Shown here: positions 1 to 6,839 of the stretch, piece after piece
How positions within the stretch are numbered: position 1 is the stretch's first letter
Layout: the number at the start of each line of letters is the position of its first letter
Source of the DNA: Bacteroidales bacterium UBA2559
GTDB lineage: Bacteria > Bacteroidota > Bacteroidia > Bacteroidales > Bacteroidaceae
Direction: 5' to 3'
DNA: 7,825 nt
Assembly: GCA_002340405.1 (NCBI GenBank)
Contig: DDLZ01000060.1
Span: 3,163-10,987, forward strand
Made by a program: the position numbers and the translations under genes
The notes under the pieces: generated by a model
What the model was told of the DNA's origin: nothing
Database searches by the model: none
Seen by the model: only the letters and a program-made list of their open reading frames with translations

Positions 1-117
1 TTCATAGAGACTCATGAGAATCCGGCTGACGCCAAGAGCGACGGAGCCAATATGCTTCCGCTGGAGTTGCTGGAGGAATTGCTTACCAAACTGGTCCGCC
101 TCCGCGCCGCATTGTGA
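1..117 (+). CDS. kdsA: 3-deoxy-8-phosphooctulonate synthase (KdsA), C-terminal fragment
   Basis: This is the last 38 codons of an open frame that enters from the left edge and stops at TGA 115-117. The peptide begins FIETHENPADAKSDGANMLP and ends in a leucine-rich helix (LLEELLTKLVRLRAAL). The pattern E-x-H-x-x-P-x-x-A-x-S-D-G-x-N-M-L-P-L is the characteristic end of KdsA, the cytoplasmic enzyme that condenses phosphoenolpyruvate with arabinose-5-phosphate to give Kdo-8-phosphate for the lipopolysaccharide inner core. It implies a Gram-negative cell. The related DAHP synthases are the main alternative, but the DGANMLPL segment favours KdsA. The catalytic core is outside the window, so integrity cannot be judged. 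The gene converges on serS with a 40-bp gap. Confidence 0.85.
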   Translation, partial: FIETHENPADAKSDGANMLPLELLEELLTKLVRLRAAL

Positions 118-126
118 TACACTTTT

Positions 127-157
127 TGGGGTCACATCGGCGGACCTTATGTTTTAA
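127..157 (+). terminator. Possible weak terminator of kdsA
   Basis: Arms TGGGGTC (127-133) and GACCTTA (143-149) can pair over 7 bp, including two G-U wobbles, with a 9-base loop. The sequence TGTTTTAA follows on the plus strand. It lies in the short convergent gap between kdsA and serS, where a terminator is expected. The stem is short and the T-tract is interrupted, so the call is tentative. Confidence 0.3.
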
Positions 158-1477
158 TCAGTCTATTATTTCGAATCCGCAGTAGGGGACCAGCACCTTG
201 GGGATTTTGATGCCCTTATCGGTCTGGTTGTTCTCCAGGATGGCAGCCACGATTCGGGGCAGGGCCAGAGCGGAGCCGTTCAGTGTGTGTGCCAGTTCGA
301 TTTTACCGTCTTCTTCACGGCGGTAGCGGCATTTAAGGCGGTTGGCCTGAAATGTGTCAAAGTTTGAAACCGATGAAACCTCAAGCCAGCGCTCCTGAGC
401 CTTGGAATAGACTTCAAAGTCATAGCAGGTGGCAGCGGTGAAGCTCATGTCGCCTGCGCAAAGGTGCAGAATGCGGTAGGGGAGCTCCAGCTTCTTAAGC
501 AGACCCTCCACATGGTCAAGCATCTCCTTGTGGCTCTGCTTGCTGTGTTCCGGGGAATCGATGCGCACCAGTTCAACCTTGGAGAACTCGTGCAGACGGT
601 TCAGGCCGCGCACATCCTTGCCGTATGAGCCGGCTTCGCGCCTGAAGCACTGGGTGTAAGCACAGTTCATTATGGGGAGTTGTTTCTCTTCCAGAATAAC
701 GTCGCGGTAGATATTGGTTATAGGAACCTCGGCTGTAGGAATGAGATAAAAGTCATCAATTTCACAGTGATACATCTGGCCGTCTTTATCGGGCAGTTGG
801 CCGGTCCCGTAACCCGAATCTTGATTCACTACTGTTGGAGGCATAATTTCGGTGTAACCCGACTTGTGCGCCTCATCCAGGAAGAATGCTATCAGAGCAC
901 GTTGCAGACGCGCACCTTTTCCTATATATACGGGGAATCCTGCACCGGTGATCTTTACGCCAAGTTCCCAATCAATGATATTATACTTTTTGGCAAGATC
1001 CCAGTGCGGAACTTCGGTGCCGGTATTTTCAGGATTACAGGTCCAGTTGGCTACAGTATCCCGGCCAATGGTGCACTCCTTTAGATTTGACTTAACCACC
1101 AGATTGTCTTCGGCGCCGGTGCCTTGCGGAACATCGGGGTAGGGAATGTTGGGAACTGTATAGAGCAGTTGGCGAATATCATTCTCGGCGCCGGTCATAG
1201 CTGCCTCCAGCTCTTTGTTTACCTCTTTAAGAGCTGCTACCTGCTCTTTCATCTGCTCTGCCTCCGAACCCTTGCCCGATTTCATGAGCATGCCTATGCT
1301 TGCTGCAAATTTCTTACTCTCGGCAAGATTTCTGTCAAGCTGTGCCTGTGATTTTTTGCGAATATCATTCAACTCAACGACTTTGCCTACTAACTCTTTT
1401 GCATTATTGAAATGCCTCTTTTCAAGACCTTCCAGTACAATGTCGGTCTGTTCTGTGATCTGTTTCAGTGTGAGCAT
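158..1477 (-). CDS. serS: Seryl-tRNA synthetase
   Basis: This 439-residue protein is close to the usual bacterial SerRS length of about 420-430. It charges tRNA-Ser with serine in the cytoplasm. Residues about 1-110 form the N-terminal tRNA-binding domain, and about 27-105 is a charged heptad-like stretch that fits the long antiparallel coiled-coil arm. The class II catalytic core follows. The serine-binding TAE motif is at 248-250. Motif 2 is at about 277-298 (CFRREAGSYGKD, then LHEF), and motif 3 at about 398-415 (TLNGSALALPRI). Motif 3 has LPR where many SerRS have VGR, which I take to be a lineage variant. The start MLTLKQI is typical for the family, and no Shine-Dalgarno precedes it, as is usual in Bacteroidetes. 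It is downstream of rplU-rpmA in the same direction, but a terminator hairpin lies just before it and I found no consensus promoter in the 85-bp gap. Confidence 0.97.
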   Translation of the reverse strand: MLTLKQITEQTDIVLEGLEKRHFNNAKELVGKVVELNDIRKKSQAQLDRNLAESKKFAASIGMLMKSGKGSEAEQMKEQVAALKEVNKELEAAMTGAENDIRQLLYTVPNIPYPDVPQGTGAEDNLVVKSNLKECTIGRDTVANWTCNPENTGTEVPHWDLAKKYNIIDWELGVKITGAGFPVYIGKGARLQRALIAFFLDEAHKSGYTEIMPPTVVNQDSGYGTGQLPDKDGQMYHCEIDDFYLIPTAEVPITNIYRDVILEEKQLPIMNCAYTQCFRREAGSYGKDVRGLNRLHEFSKVELVRIDSPEHSKQSHKEMLDHVEGLLKKLELPYRILHLCAGDMSFTAATCYDFEVYSKAQERWLEVSSVSNFDTFQANRLKCRYRREEDGKIELAHTLNGSALALPRIVAAILENNQTDKGIKIPKVLVPYCGFEIID

Positions 1478-1510
1478 CGGGAAATCTGCTTTAAATTGCT
1501 TTATATTTAA

Positions 1511-1543
1511 TAAAAAAGGCTCACATATAGGTAAGTGAGCCTT
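1511..1543 (-). terminator. Intrinsic terminator after rpmA, upstream of serS
   Basis: Arms AAGGCTCAC (1516-1524) and GTGAGCCTT (1535-1543) form a perfect 9-bp stem with a 10-base loop. Read on the minus strand, the stem ends in CCTTTTTTATT, a proper U-tract. The plus-strand side lacks one, so the terminator is directional. It starts 20 bp downstream of the rpmA stop and its U-tract ends about 34 bases before the serS ATG. It therefore separates the ribosomal protein genes from serS or attenuates transcription into it. Confidence 0.8.
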
Positions 1544-1562
1544 CTTAATATAGTTACCTTTA

Positions 1563-1835
1563 TCAGGCTTCTGCTGTCTCCTGTACGGGAATTATTGAAA
1601 CATAACTCCTGTCATTGCGGCCTCTTTTGAAACGTACTGTTCCGTCAACCAGAGCAAACAGGGTGTGGTCTTTACCCATACCTATGTTGTCGCCCGGATG
1701 ATGCTGTGTACCGCGTTGACGAACTATAATGTTGCCTGCTTTCGCAAACTGTCCACCCCAAATTTTTACGCCTAAGCGTTTGCTGGCAGACTCACGGCCG
1801 TTTTTTGAACTACCTACACCTTTTTTATGTGCCAT
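1563..1835 (-). CDS. rpmA: 50S ribosomal protein L27
   Basis: This 90-residue protein has the typical L27 length. It begins [16 protein letters not shown], the flexible N-terminal tail that reaches toward the peptidyl transferase centre. It continues with the conserved core containing [36 protein letters not shown] and GTVRFKRG. The N-terminus has no extra cleavable leader of the kind known from Firmicutes L27. The last residues (about 80-90) form a short unconserved tail. The ATG is set by the universally conserved AHKKG start. It lies 20 bp downstream of rplU in the same direction, the classic L21-L27 operon, and is followed by a clear intrinsic terminator. Confidence 0.98.
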   Translation of the reverse strand: MAHKKGVGSSKNGRESASKRLGVKIWGGQFAKAGNIIVRQRGTQHHPGDNIGMGKDHTLFALVDGTVRFKRGRNDRSYVSIIPVQETAEA

Positions 1836-1855
1836 ATCTTAATTAATTTTTAGGG

Positions 1856-2173
1856 TTATGCTACTACATCTGTTACCAAAAGTTCAGTGAACTGCTGGCG
1901 GTGACCGTTGAGCTTACGGTGACCTTTCCTTCTCTTCTTATGGAATACAAGAACCTTATCTCCCTTTACAAGAGCGTTCTTGACCTCACATACAACCTTT
2001 GCGCCTTTAATGGTGGGGGTGCCTACGACAACCTTACCATCATTGTCAGAAAGAAGAACTCTCTCAAACTCTACATTGGCACCATCTTCAACATTCTTAA
2101 TGTGGTGCACGAACAGCTTCATTCCCTTTTCTATCTTGAACTGCTGTCCCTGAATTTCAGCAATAACGTACAT
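1856..2173 (-). CDS. rplU: 50S ribosomal protein L21
   Basis: This 105-residue protein matches the usual L21 length of about 100-105. It starts [20 protein letters not shown], equivalent to the family's standard MYAVIxxGGKQYKV opening. It carries the conserved basic C-terminal signature [18 protein letters not shown] at about 77-94, which contacts 23S rRNA. L21 is an early-assembling 50S protein. It is the first gene of the rplU-rpmA pair and has a well-matched Bacteroidetes promoter and an approximately 80-base leader with a predicted stem-loop. The sequence before the ATG is A-rich and has no Shine-Dalgarno. Confidence 0.98.
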   Translation of the reverse strand: MYVIAEIQGQQFKIEKGMKLFVHHIKNVEDGANVEFERVLLSDNDGKVVVGTPTIKGAKVVCEVKNALVKGDKVLVFHKKRRKGHRKLNGHRQQFTELLVTDVVA

Positions 2174-2199
2174 TTAATCTTGCTTTTATTCGTTTCTCC

Positions 2200-2233
2200 G
2201 AAAGGTGGTCCGCCCTCAATACAGACACTTTTC
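2200..2233 (-). promoter_or_regulatory. Stem-loop in the rplU leader
   Basis: In the minus-strand transcript, GAAAAGTGTCTG pairs with CGGACCACCTTTC around the 9-base loop TATTGAGGG. This gives about 11 base pairs with one A-C mismatch, one bulged C and one G-U pair. Three more weak pairs can form at the base. It sits about 27 bases before the rplU ATG in the inferred 5' UTR. Ribosomal protein operons are often autoregulated through such leaders, but I do not recognise this as a named family and the structure is read by eye from one sequence. Confidence 0.35.
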
Positions 2234-2258
2234 AAACCTCTACGGCACTAATCGGCTG

Positions 2259-2289
2259 CAAAATTAATTTATTTTATTTTCTCTACAAA
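2259..2289 (-). promoter_or_regulatory. Bacteroidetes-type promoter for rplU-rpmA
   Basis: On the minus strand, TTTG (2286-2289) is followed by a 19-base A/T-rich spacer and then TAATTTTG (2259-2266). This matches the Bacteroidetes primary sigma factor consensus of a -33 TTTG and a -7 TAnnTTTG at the expected spacing. Transcription would begin near 2252-2254, giving a leader of about 80 bases before the rplU ATG. It is the best promoter match I saw in the window. Confidence 0.75.
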
Positions 2290-2403
2290 ATCTTTTCCTC
2301 AATATTTTGATCAAGATGCCTTTAATAGATAAATTTTATCTGCCTGGTAGATGTTGATTTTTAAGAGCAGCTAATTCTAAAATCTCTTTCAGGAGATTTA
2401 AAT

Positions 2404-2442
2404 ATTACCCCCGAAAGTTGGAAAAAAACTTTCGGGGGTAAT
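2404..2442 (-). terminator. Strong hairpin downstream of the peroxiredoxin gene, probable terminator
   Basis: A perfect 16-bp inverted repeat has arms ATTACCCCCGAAAGTT (2404-2419) and AACTTTCGGGGGTAAT (2427-2442) with the 7-base loop GGAAAAA. It begins 22 bp beyond the peroxiredoxin stop. On the minus strand the stem is followed by ATTTAAATC, only a weak U-rich tail. It may terminate transcription or stabilise the 3' end of the message. A related, partly degraded copy lies downstream of trxB (6887-6913). A second small dyad, AAATCTC/GAGATTT at 2380-2399, follows it on the minus strand. Confidence 0.65.
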
Positions 2443-2463
2443 GTCAATTTGTGTTTAGTGCTG

Positions 2464-3171
2464 TTACTTTTTCAGGATTTTCTTAAAAATCGTCTCTTTT
2501 TCAAGTTTTTTGGTGCAGAAGAACCAATCGTAGCATTTAATGTCTTCATCTTTGCTTTCCATTCTCTTTTTTGCAACACCGCAAGAACCTGCTGTAGGAA
2601 CTATAACCTCATCGCCGGGTCTCCAGTCTGCAGGTGTGGCTACACCAAATTCGTCGGCTGTCTGCAATGCAATAAGAATACGATACAGTTCGTCAAAATT
2701 ACGGCCGGTGCTAATCGGATAATAGAGTATAGTTCTGATAATTCCTTTAGGATCAATTATGAATACTGCACGAACAGCCTTTGTGTCACTCTCACCGGGC
2801 ATCATCATTCCGTACTTTTGTGCTACATTCATTGTAATATCCTCAATTAAGGGGAATGTCACTTCAACATTCTTCATCCCCTTGTACTCAATCTTCTCCT
2901 TGATGGTTCTCAACCATGCAATATGACTGTATAAACCGTCAACAGATAGTCCTACAAGCTTACAGTTTGCCTCATTGAATTTCGATTCCAATGTTGCAAA
3001 AGTCATAAACTCAGAGGTACAAACCGGTGTAAAGTCTGCCGGATGGCTGAACAGGATTACCCAACTTCCTTTATAGTCCGATGGGAAATTGATTTCACCC
3101 TGAGTTGTTATTGCTTTAAATTCCGGTGCTTTTTCGCCTATGCGAGGCATCGCAAATACTTTTTCTTCCAT
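2464..3171 (-). CDS. Peroxiredoxin, Prx6/archaeal-type AhpC family
   Basis: This 235-residue cytoplasmic thiol peroxidase should reduce hydrogen peroxide or organic peroxides. The thioredoxin-fold peroxidase core has the motif PADFTPVC at 44-51, with P44, T48 and peroxidatic C51, and the conserved arginine R134 (KAVRAVFIIDP). The long C-terminal dimerisation extension (about 155-220, with GRNFDELYRIL, then ATPADWRPGDEVIVP) marks the Prx6 group rather than the typical approximately 187-residue AhpC. Near the end, CYDWFFC places C213 and C219 six residues apart. From memory this matches C207/C213 of the Aeropyrum peroxiredoxin, where the second acts as resolving cysteine, so a 2-Cys mechanism is likely here. 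Other cysteines are C70 and C197. The tail after 220 is lysine-rich. A second in-frame ATG at 3150 (MPRIGEKAPEF) also fits the family, so the true start may be seven codons later. No ahpF is adjacent. trxB in this window is a plausible electron-donor partner. The gene looks more A/T-rich than metH or trxB. Confidence 0.93.
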   Translation of the reverse strand: MEEKVFAMPRIGEKAPEFKAITTQGEINFPSDYKGSWVILFSHPADFTPVCTSEFMTFATLESKFNEANCKLVGLSVDGLYSHIAWLRTIKEKIEYKGMKNVEVTFPLIEDITMNVAQKYGMMMPGESDTKAVRAVFIIDPKGIIRTILYYPISTGRNFDELYRILIALQTADEFGVATPADWRPGDEVIVPTAGSCGVAKKRMESKDEDIKCYDWFFCTKKLEKETIFKKILKK

Positions 3172-3497
3172 AGTTTTAATTTTTTTTAATTTTAAATAGT
3201 TTTACAGTTTTACATTATTTTTTTATACACTCTTATCTCATGCGGATAACCTTACTTCCCATAATCTTCAATATCATTTTTCTGCTCTGATTATTTGAAC
3301 AGTCGTTTGATAAGTTGAGTGTTATTTACCACTTATTGTCGGACTGTTAAGGTTAAAATGATATGATTACTATTAAGAGCGAATATAATAATATTTTCTT
3401 TAGTAATAAGAGGTTTATGATTTTTTATGTTTTGCAGACTATTAGATGTTTTTATGAGTTTTGCAATGTTTCTATATGTTCAGATGCGCCGAAAGTT
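3172..3497. other. AT-rich intergenic region between metH and the peroxiredoxin gene
   Basis: No credible gene is present in these 326 bp. The part next to the peroxiredoxin start (about 3172-3232) is almost pure A/T with oligo-T runs. Two dyads are visible: TTATC/GATAA at 3233-3249 and a larger nested palindrome at 3298-3348. No TAnnTTTG element was found on the minus strand, so the peroxiredoxin promoter is not identified. No hairpin with a U-tract was seen directly after the metH stop. An open frame on the plus strand that runs through here into metH looks like a non-coding shadow. Confidence 0.6.
3298..3348. repeat. Nested imperfect palindrome, about 51 bp
   Basis: Outer arms AACAGTC (3298-3304) and GACTGTT (3342-3348) pair perfectly over 7 bp. 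Inner arms ATAAGT (3310-3315) and ACTTAT (3331-3336) add 6 bp plus a flanking G-T wobble, around a 15-base loop. The two stems are separated by a 4x4 internal loop. It lies about 127 bp upstream of the peroxiredoxin start and 150 bp past the metH stop. It could be an operator region, a 3' structure of the metF-metH message, or chance. There is no U-tract on either side. Confidence 0.35.
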
Positions 3498-5834
3498 TCA
3501 TTTGCAGATCTCTTGCATGAGATGGGCCGCTCCAAGCGCATCTTTGGAGTAGTAGGTGGCTCCTATGGCTTTGGCAATATCAGGTGTCATTACGGCGCCA
3601 CCCACAATTATGGGGCAGGTTATGCCGTTTTTGCGCAGATATGCAATGGTCTCTTTCATGGAATCCACAGTGGTGGTCATGAGGGCACTCAGTCCGACGG
3701 CTGCCGGATTGTTTTCCTGTACGGCTGTGAGAACCGTCTCTTTAGGTACGTCTTTGCCAAGGTCAACTACGTTGAATCCGTGACTCTGAACCACTACCTT
3801 GACGATGTTCTTGCCTATATCATGTACGTCACCATGTACGGTAGCCAGTACAAGGGTGCCTTTTGAATGTTCTTCATCGCTGCTTTCATATTGGGTGGAG
3901 AGTATGCCGAAGGCCAGCTTGGCAGCCTCAGCCGAGCGGATTAGCTGTGGCATAAAGACCTCATTACGTGCAAAGCGGACTCCGACATCACCTAGAGCAG
4001 GGATAAGTATTTCATTGATTATATGGTCTTTGCCCACACCGGGCAGTTCGCGCTCCAGACATTCGACAACACGGTCTTTATGCCCCTGGGCAATGGCGTT
4101 GTAGAGATTGTCAACGGTCTGTTCCTCGGATGCCTGTGTGTTGAAGTAGATGAATCCCTGACAACCGGGGTCGTTACCGGTAAGGGTCATACAGGCGCGC
4201 AGGGTAGCTACGGTTTCACGGTCAAGCGGGTTCATGATGGGTATATCAAGGCCTCCGGCAAGCGCTATGGCAAGGAAACTGCGGTTCAGGGTAGCTCTCT
4301 GGGGTAGTCCGAATGAGATATTTGACAGTCCTATGGTGGTGAGAACGCCAAGTTTCTTGAGTTCGGTAAGGGTCTGAAGAGTGATATTGCCATACTCCTG
4401 GTTGGATGAGATGGCCATGACAAGGCCGTCAAATACCAGCAGACGGCGGTTGATACCCATACTCTCGGCACGTTCTATGATACGCCGGGCTATCTCTATC
4501 CGCTCTTCGCAGCTCTCCGGTACGCCGCGTTCGTCAAGCGGCAGCGTGACCGACGGAGCTTGGTAGCGGGCTATAATGGGCAGCAGGCGCGATATGGACT
4601 CCTCGGCTCCGTTGACCGAGTTGATCATTGGCACTCCGTTATAGAAGCGTATGGCAGCAGCTATGGCCTCCGGATTTGACGAGTCCAACTGGAGGGGCAG
4701 GTCGCACACCTCTTGAATCTTACGTACTGCCCGACAGAGCAAGGCTTTTTCATCGGAGTTGGGGACTCCGCAGTTGAGATCCAGAAAATCGGCGCCGGCA
4801 TCTTTCTGGGCAATCGCTTCACGCTGCAAATATTCAAAATTGTTTTCCGCAAGAGCCTCTTTGAGCTTTTTCTTACCCGTGGGGTTCAGTCGCTCGCCGC
4901 ATATAAGGCCTTTTTCAAGCTTTAGCAGTATGGTCGATGAACAGATGTAGGTGCCGTCGGGCTCGGCTATGGTCTGTGCGGGACGGCCCTTATAGACTGA
5001 TATAGCCTTGATTGTGGAGGGGGTTGAGCCGCAGCAGCCTCCTATAATGGAAGCTCCAGCCTTTATCAGCTCTTCTGCAATGTTCGCAAATTCCCGGTCG
5101 GTCCAGTTGTAGATAACCTTGCCTTCACGCATTTCGGGCAGTCCTTTGTTGGGCTGCGCCAGGATGGGGCAGTTGGCAAAGGGCTTCATGCGGCGAACCA
5201 CATCGACCACCCCTTCCGGATCGTTGGAGCAGTTAACGCCAAGCACATCCACGCCGAGTGATGAGAGTGTCAGAGCCACTATCTCCGGAGTGGAGCCGGT
5301 CAGTGTGCGGCCGGTCTCATCGAATGTCATGGTGGCAAATATTGGCTTGTTGCAGCAGTCGCGTATGGCAAGTATAGCGGCGCGCAGTTCATAAAGGTCG
5401 CTGAATGTTTCGAGTATATAGCCGTCAACGCGGTCTGCGGTATAGAGGGCAAGTTCGCGGTAGTTCTCGTAAGCCTGTTCAAAAGTGAAGAGACCTACAG
5501 GTTCCATGAGCTGGCCCGATGTGGAGACATCAAACATGACTTTGCCACGTCCGGCAACGGCCGTCTGCACATTTTCGATAGCTGCATCGGTTAACTGTTG
5601 CCACGTGTACTCTTTTGACTGCCACTTGGCAGGGTTCAGTTCAAAAGAGTTACAAGTAATATATTGCGCTCCTGCTTCAAGATATTCACGATGCATACGC
5701 TGTACGCGGGCAGGATCGGTAATGTTGAGCAGAGCCACACCCCGGTGCTTCTGCTCACCGCCGATTTCTTGTTCGTAGGTATCGGCAAGCAGAGTTCCCT
5801 GCGCTCCGTCAAATATCTCTATTTTATCTCTCAT
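3498..5834 (-). CDS. metH: Cobalamin-dependent methionine synthase, short form without the reactivation domain
   Basis: The protein has 778 residues from the ATG at 5834. It transfers a methyl group from 5-methyl-tetrahydrofolate via methylcobalamin to homocysteine. Domains, in ATG numbering, are: homocysteine-binding barrel (about 5-285) with zinc ligands C202 (GVNCSND) and C267/C268 (GGCCGS); pterin-binding barrel (about 312-560) opening GERLNPTGKKKLKEAL; helical cap (about 570-655); and cobalamin-binding Rossmann domain (about 660-778) with DVHDIGKN (lower-ligand H671), GLSALMTTT and the GG of IIVGGAVM. The protein ends right after the B12 domain. The approximately 330-residue AdoMet-binding activation domain of E. 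coli MetH (about 1,227 residues) is absent, as in the short Thermotoga-type enzyme. A TTG start five codons upstream (5849) is possible, but I prefer the ATG. The metF stop is 18 bp upstream, so the two are probably co-transcribed. Confidence 0.95.
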   Translation of the reverse strand: MRDKIEIFDGAQGTLLADTYEQEIGGEQKHRGVALLNITDPARVQRMHREYLEAGAQYITCNSFELNPAKWQSKEYTWQQLTDAAIENVQTAVAGRGKVMFDVSTSGQLMEPVGLFTFEQAYENYRELALYTADRVDGYILETFSDLYELRAAILAIRDCCNKPIFATMTFDETGRTLTGSTPEIVALTLSSLGVDVLGVNCSNDPEGVVDVVRRMKPFANCPILAQPNKGLPEMREGKVIYNWTDREFANIAEELIKAGASIIGGCCGSTPSTIKAISVYKGRPAQTIAEPDGTYICSSTILLKLEKGLICGERLNPTGKKKLKEALAENNFEYLQREAIAQKDAGADFLDLNCGVPNSDEKALLCRAVRKIQEVCDLPLQLDSSNPEAIAAAIRFYNGVPMINSVNGAEESISRLLPIIARYQAPSVTLPLDERGVPESCEERIEIARRIIERAESMGINRRLLVFDGLVMAISSNQEYGNITLQTLTELKKLGVLTTIGLSNISFGLPQRATLNRSFLAIALAGGLDIPIMNPLDRETVATLRACMTLTGNDPGCQGFIYFNTQASEEQTVDNLYNAIAQGHKDRVVECLERELPGVGKDHIINEILIPALGDVGVRFARNEVFMPQLIRSAEAAKLAFGILSTQYESSDEEHSKGTLVLATVHGDVHDIGKNIVKVVVQSHGFNVVDLGKDVPKETVLTAVQENNPAAVGLSALMTTTVDSMKETIAYLRKNGITCPIIVGGAVMTPDIAKAIGATYYSKDALGAAHLMQEICK

Positions 5835-5852
5835 TGAAAGGCAATTCAAAGG

Positions 5853-6740
5853 TTATTTGAAAAACTCTGTAGCTATATAGCTGATGTTTTCCATCAGTCT
5901 GTTTATGAATTCGCTCTTGTTCATGGAGTATATGTGAATCCCGTCAACATCATTTGATATGAGGTCCAGAATCTGGTAGCTTGTAAATATCAGGCCAATC
6001 TCTTCAAGAGCAGCTTTGTCATCTTTGTAGCGGTCAAAATAGTTCCACAGTTTGATTGGCACGTTGCAGCCTGTAATCTGTATCATACGGTCCAACTGAG
6101 CATAATTGGTCACCGGCATTATTCCGGGTATTATGGGAACTGTGATACCGGCCTTACGGGCCTTGAGCAGAAAGTGGTAGAATACCTCGTTGTCAAAAAA
6201 GAGTTGGCTGTTAAAGAACTCCATACCGGAGTCCTGCTTTATCTTCATATATTTTATGTCGGTGCTCAGATTGGGCGCTTCAGGATGTTTTTCGGGATAA
6301 CAGGCACCTGCCATTGAAAACACTCCGTTCCACTTCCAGCCTATGTAACGGGCCAAATCCGAGGCATGTTTGAAATCCGACAATATAGGTCCTTCAACAA
6401 TATTTTTGGGCATATCGCCGCGCAGGGTAAGCAGGTTCTCGACTCCGTACTCTTTCAGTTCGGAGCAAACCTCATCAACCTTGGTTGTGGTGGATGCTAC
6501 GCATGTAATATGTGCCAACGGTTCGGCTTTACTGTTCTCTTTGATATAACGAGCAATTTTAGTGGTGTTACTAAGTGTGTTGCCCAGTGCGCCGTAGGTC
6601 ACACTAATGAAGTCGGGTGACCATGAATCCATCTGTTTAATGGTTTCACTGATGAGAGTAAATGTCTCATCTTCTCTTTTTGGCGGAAAAATCTCGAATG
6701 AAAGGGTCTTTTTTCTGGTCAGAATTTCAGAAATTTTCAT
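5853..6740 (-). CDS. metF: Methylenetetrahydrofolate reductase
   Basis: This 295-residue protein has the size of bacterial MetF, the FAD-containing TIM-barrel enzyme that reduces 5,10-methylene-THF to 5-methyl-THF. Visible family motifs are SFEIFPPKRE at 14-23 (E16 corresponds to catalytic Glu28 of E. coli MetF), SVTYGA at 46-51, LTLRGDMP at 104-111 (D109 corresponds to the FAD-contacting Asp120), GACYPEKHPEA at about 145-155, SQLFFDN at about 178-184 and IPGIMPV at 204-210. There is no sign of truncation. The message has an SD-like AAGGA four bases before the ATG, unusual for this phylum and perhaps incidental. MetF directly feeds MetH, the next gene on the same strand. The intergenic region upstream holds a -7 type promoter element and a leader of about 90 bases. 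Confidence 0.97.
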   Translation of the reverse strand: MKISEILTRKKTLSFEIFPPKREDETFTLISETIKQMDSWSPDFISVTYGALGNTLSNTTKIARYIKENSKAEPLAHITCVASTTTKVDEVCSELKEYGVENLLTLRGDMPKNIVEGPILSDFKHASDLARYIGWKWNGVFSMAGACYPEKHPEAPNLSTDIKYMKIKQDSGMEFFNSQLFFDNEVFYHFLLKARKAGITVPIIPGIMPVTNYAQLDRMIQITGCNVPIKLWNYFDRYKDDKAALEEIGLIFTSYQILDLISNDVDGIHIYSMNKSEFINRLMENISYIATEFFK

Positions 6741-6769
6741 CTCTTCCTTGTTTTTGGACTGTTAATCTC

Positions 6770-6805
6770 TGTACAAATTACTACTGATCGTCCTTGCCTT
6801 GTACA
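6770..6805 (-). repeat. Inverted repeat in the metF leader
   Basis: TGTACAA (6770-6776) and TTGTACA (6799-6805) are perfect 7-base inverted copies separated by 22 bases. They lie in the inferred 5' UTR of metF, 30 bases or more before the ATG. They could form a stem-loop in the transcript or bind a dimeric regulator. The sequence does not match the SAM-II, SAH, THF or cobalamin riboswitch cores as I remember them. Confidence 0.35.
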
Positions 6806-6839
6806 TGGCCCGGGACGCTCTCGTTTTCCGGTCGGAGGG

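Noticed and set aside
2195..2215. GGACCACCTTTCGGAG in the rplU leader resembles the 3' end of 16S rRNA
   Set aside because: The match is short and interrupted, and the segment is explained as one arm of the leader stem-loop. No rRNA fragment is present.
2327..2341. Small palindrome AGATAAATTTTATCT
   Set aside because: It is a short A/T-only dyad with a minimal loop in non-coding sequence, the kind expected by chance in AT-rich DNA.
3485..3500. AACTTTCGG on the minus strand at the metH stop, resembling one arm of the hairpins at 2404 and 6887
   Set aside because: There is no matching second arm nearby, and a 9-base match is not surprising by chance in a window of this size.
3363..3866. Plus-strand open frame of 167 codons spanning the intergenic gap and the 3' end of metH
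   Set aside because: Two thirds of it is antisense to well-conserved metH coding sequence, it resembles no protein I know, and it has no promoter match. It is a shadow frame.
5835..5849. TTG start for metH at 5849
   Set aside because: It would add only five residues, is a rare start codon, and crowds the metF stop. The ATG at 5834 gives the natural MRDKIEIFDGAQGT opening, although the TTG cannot be excluded.
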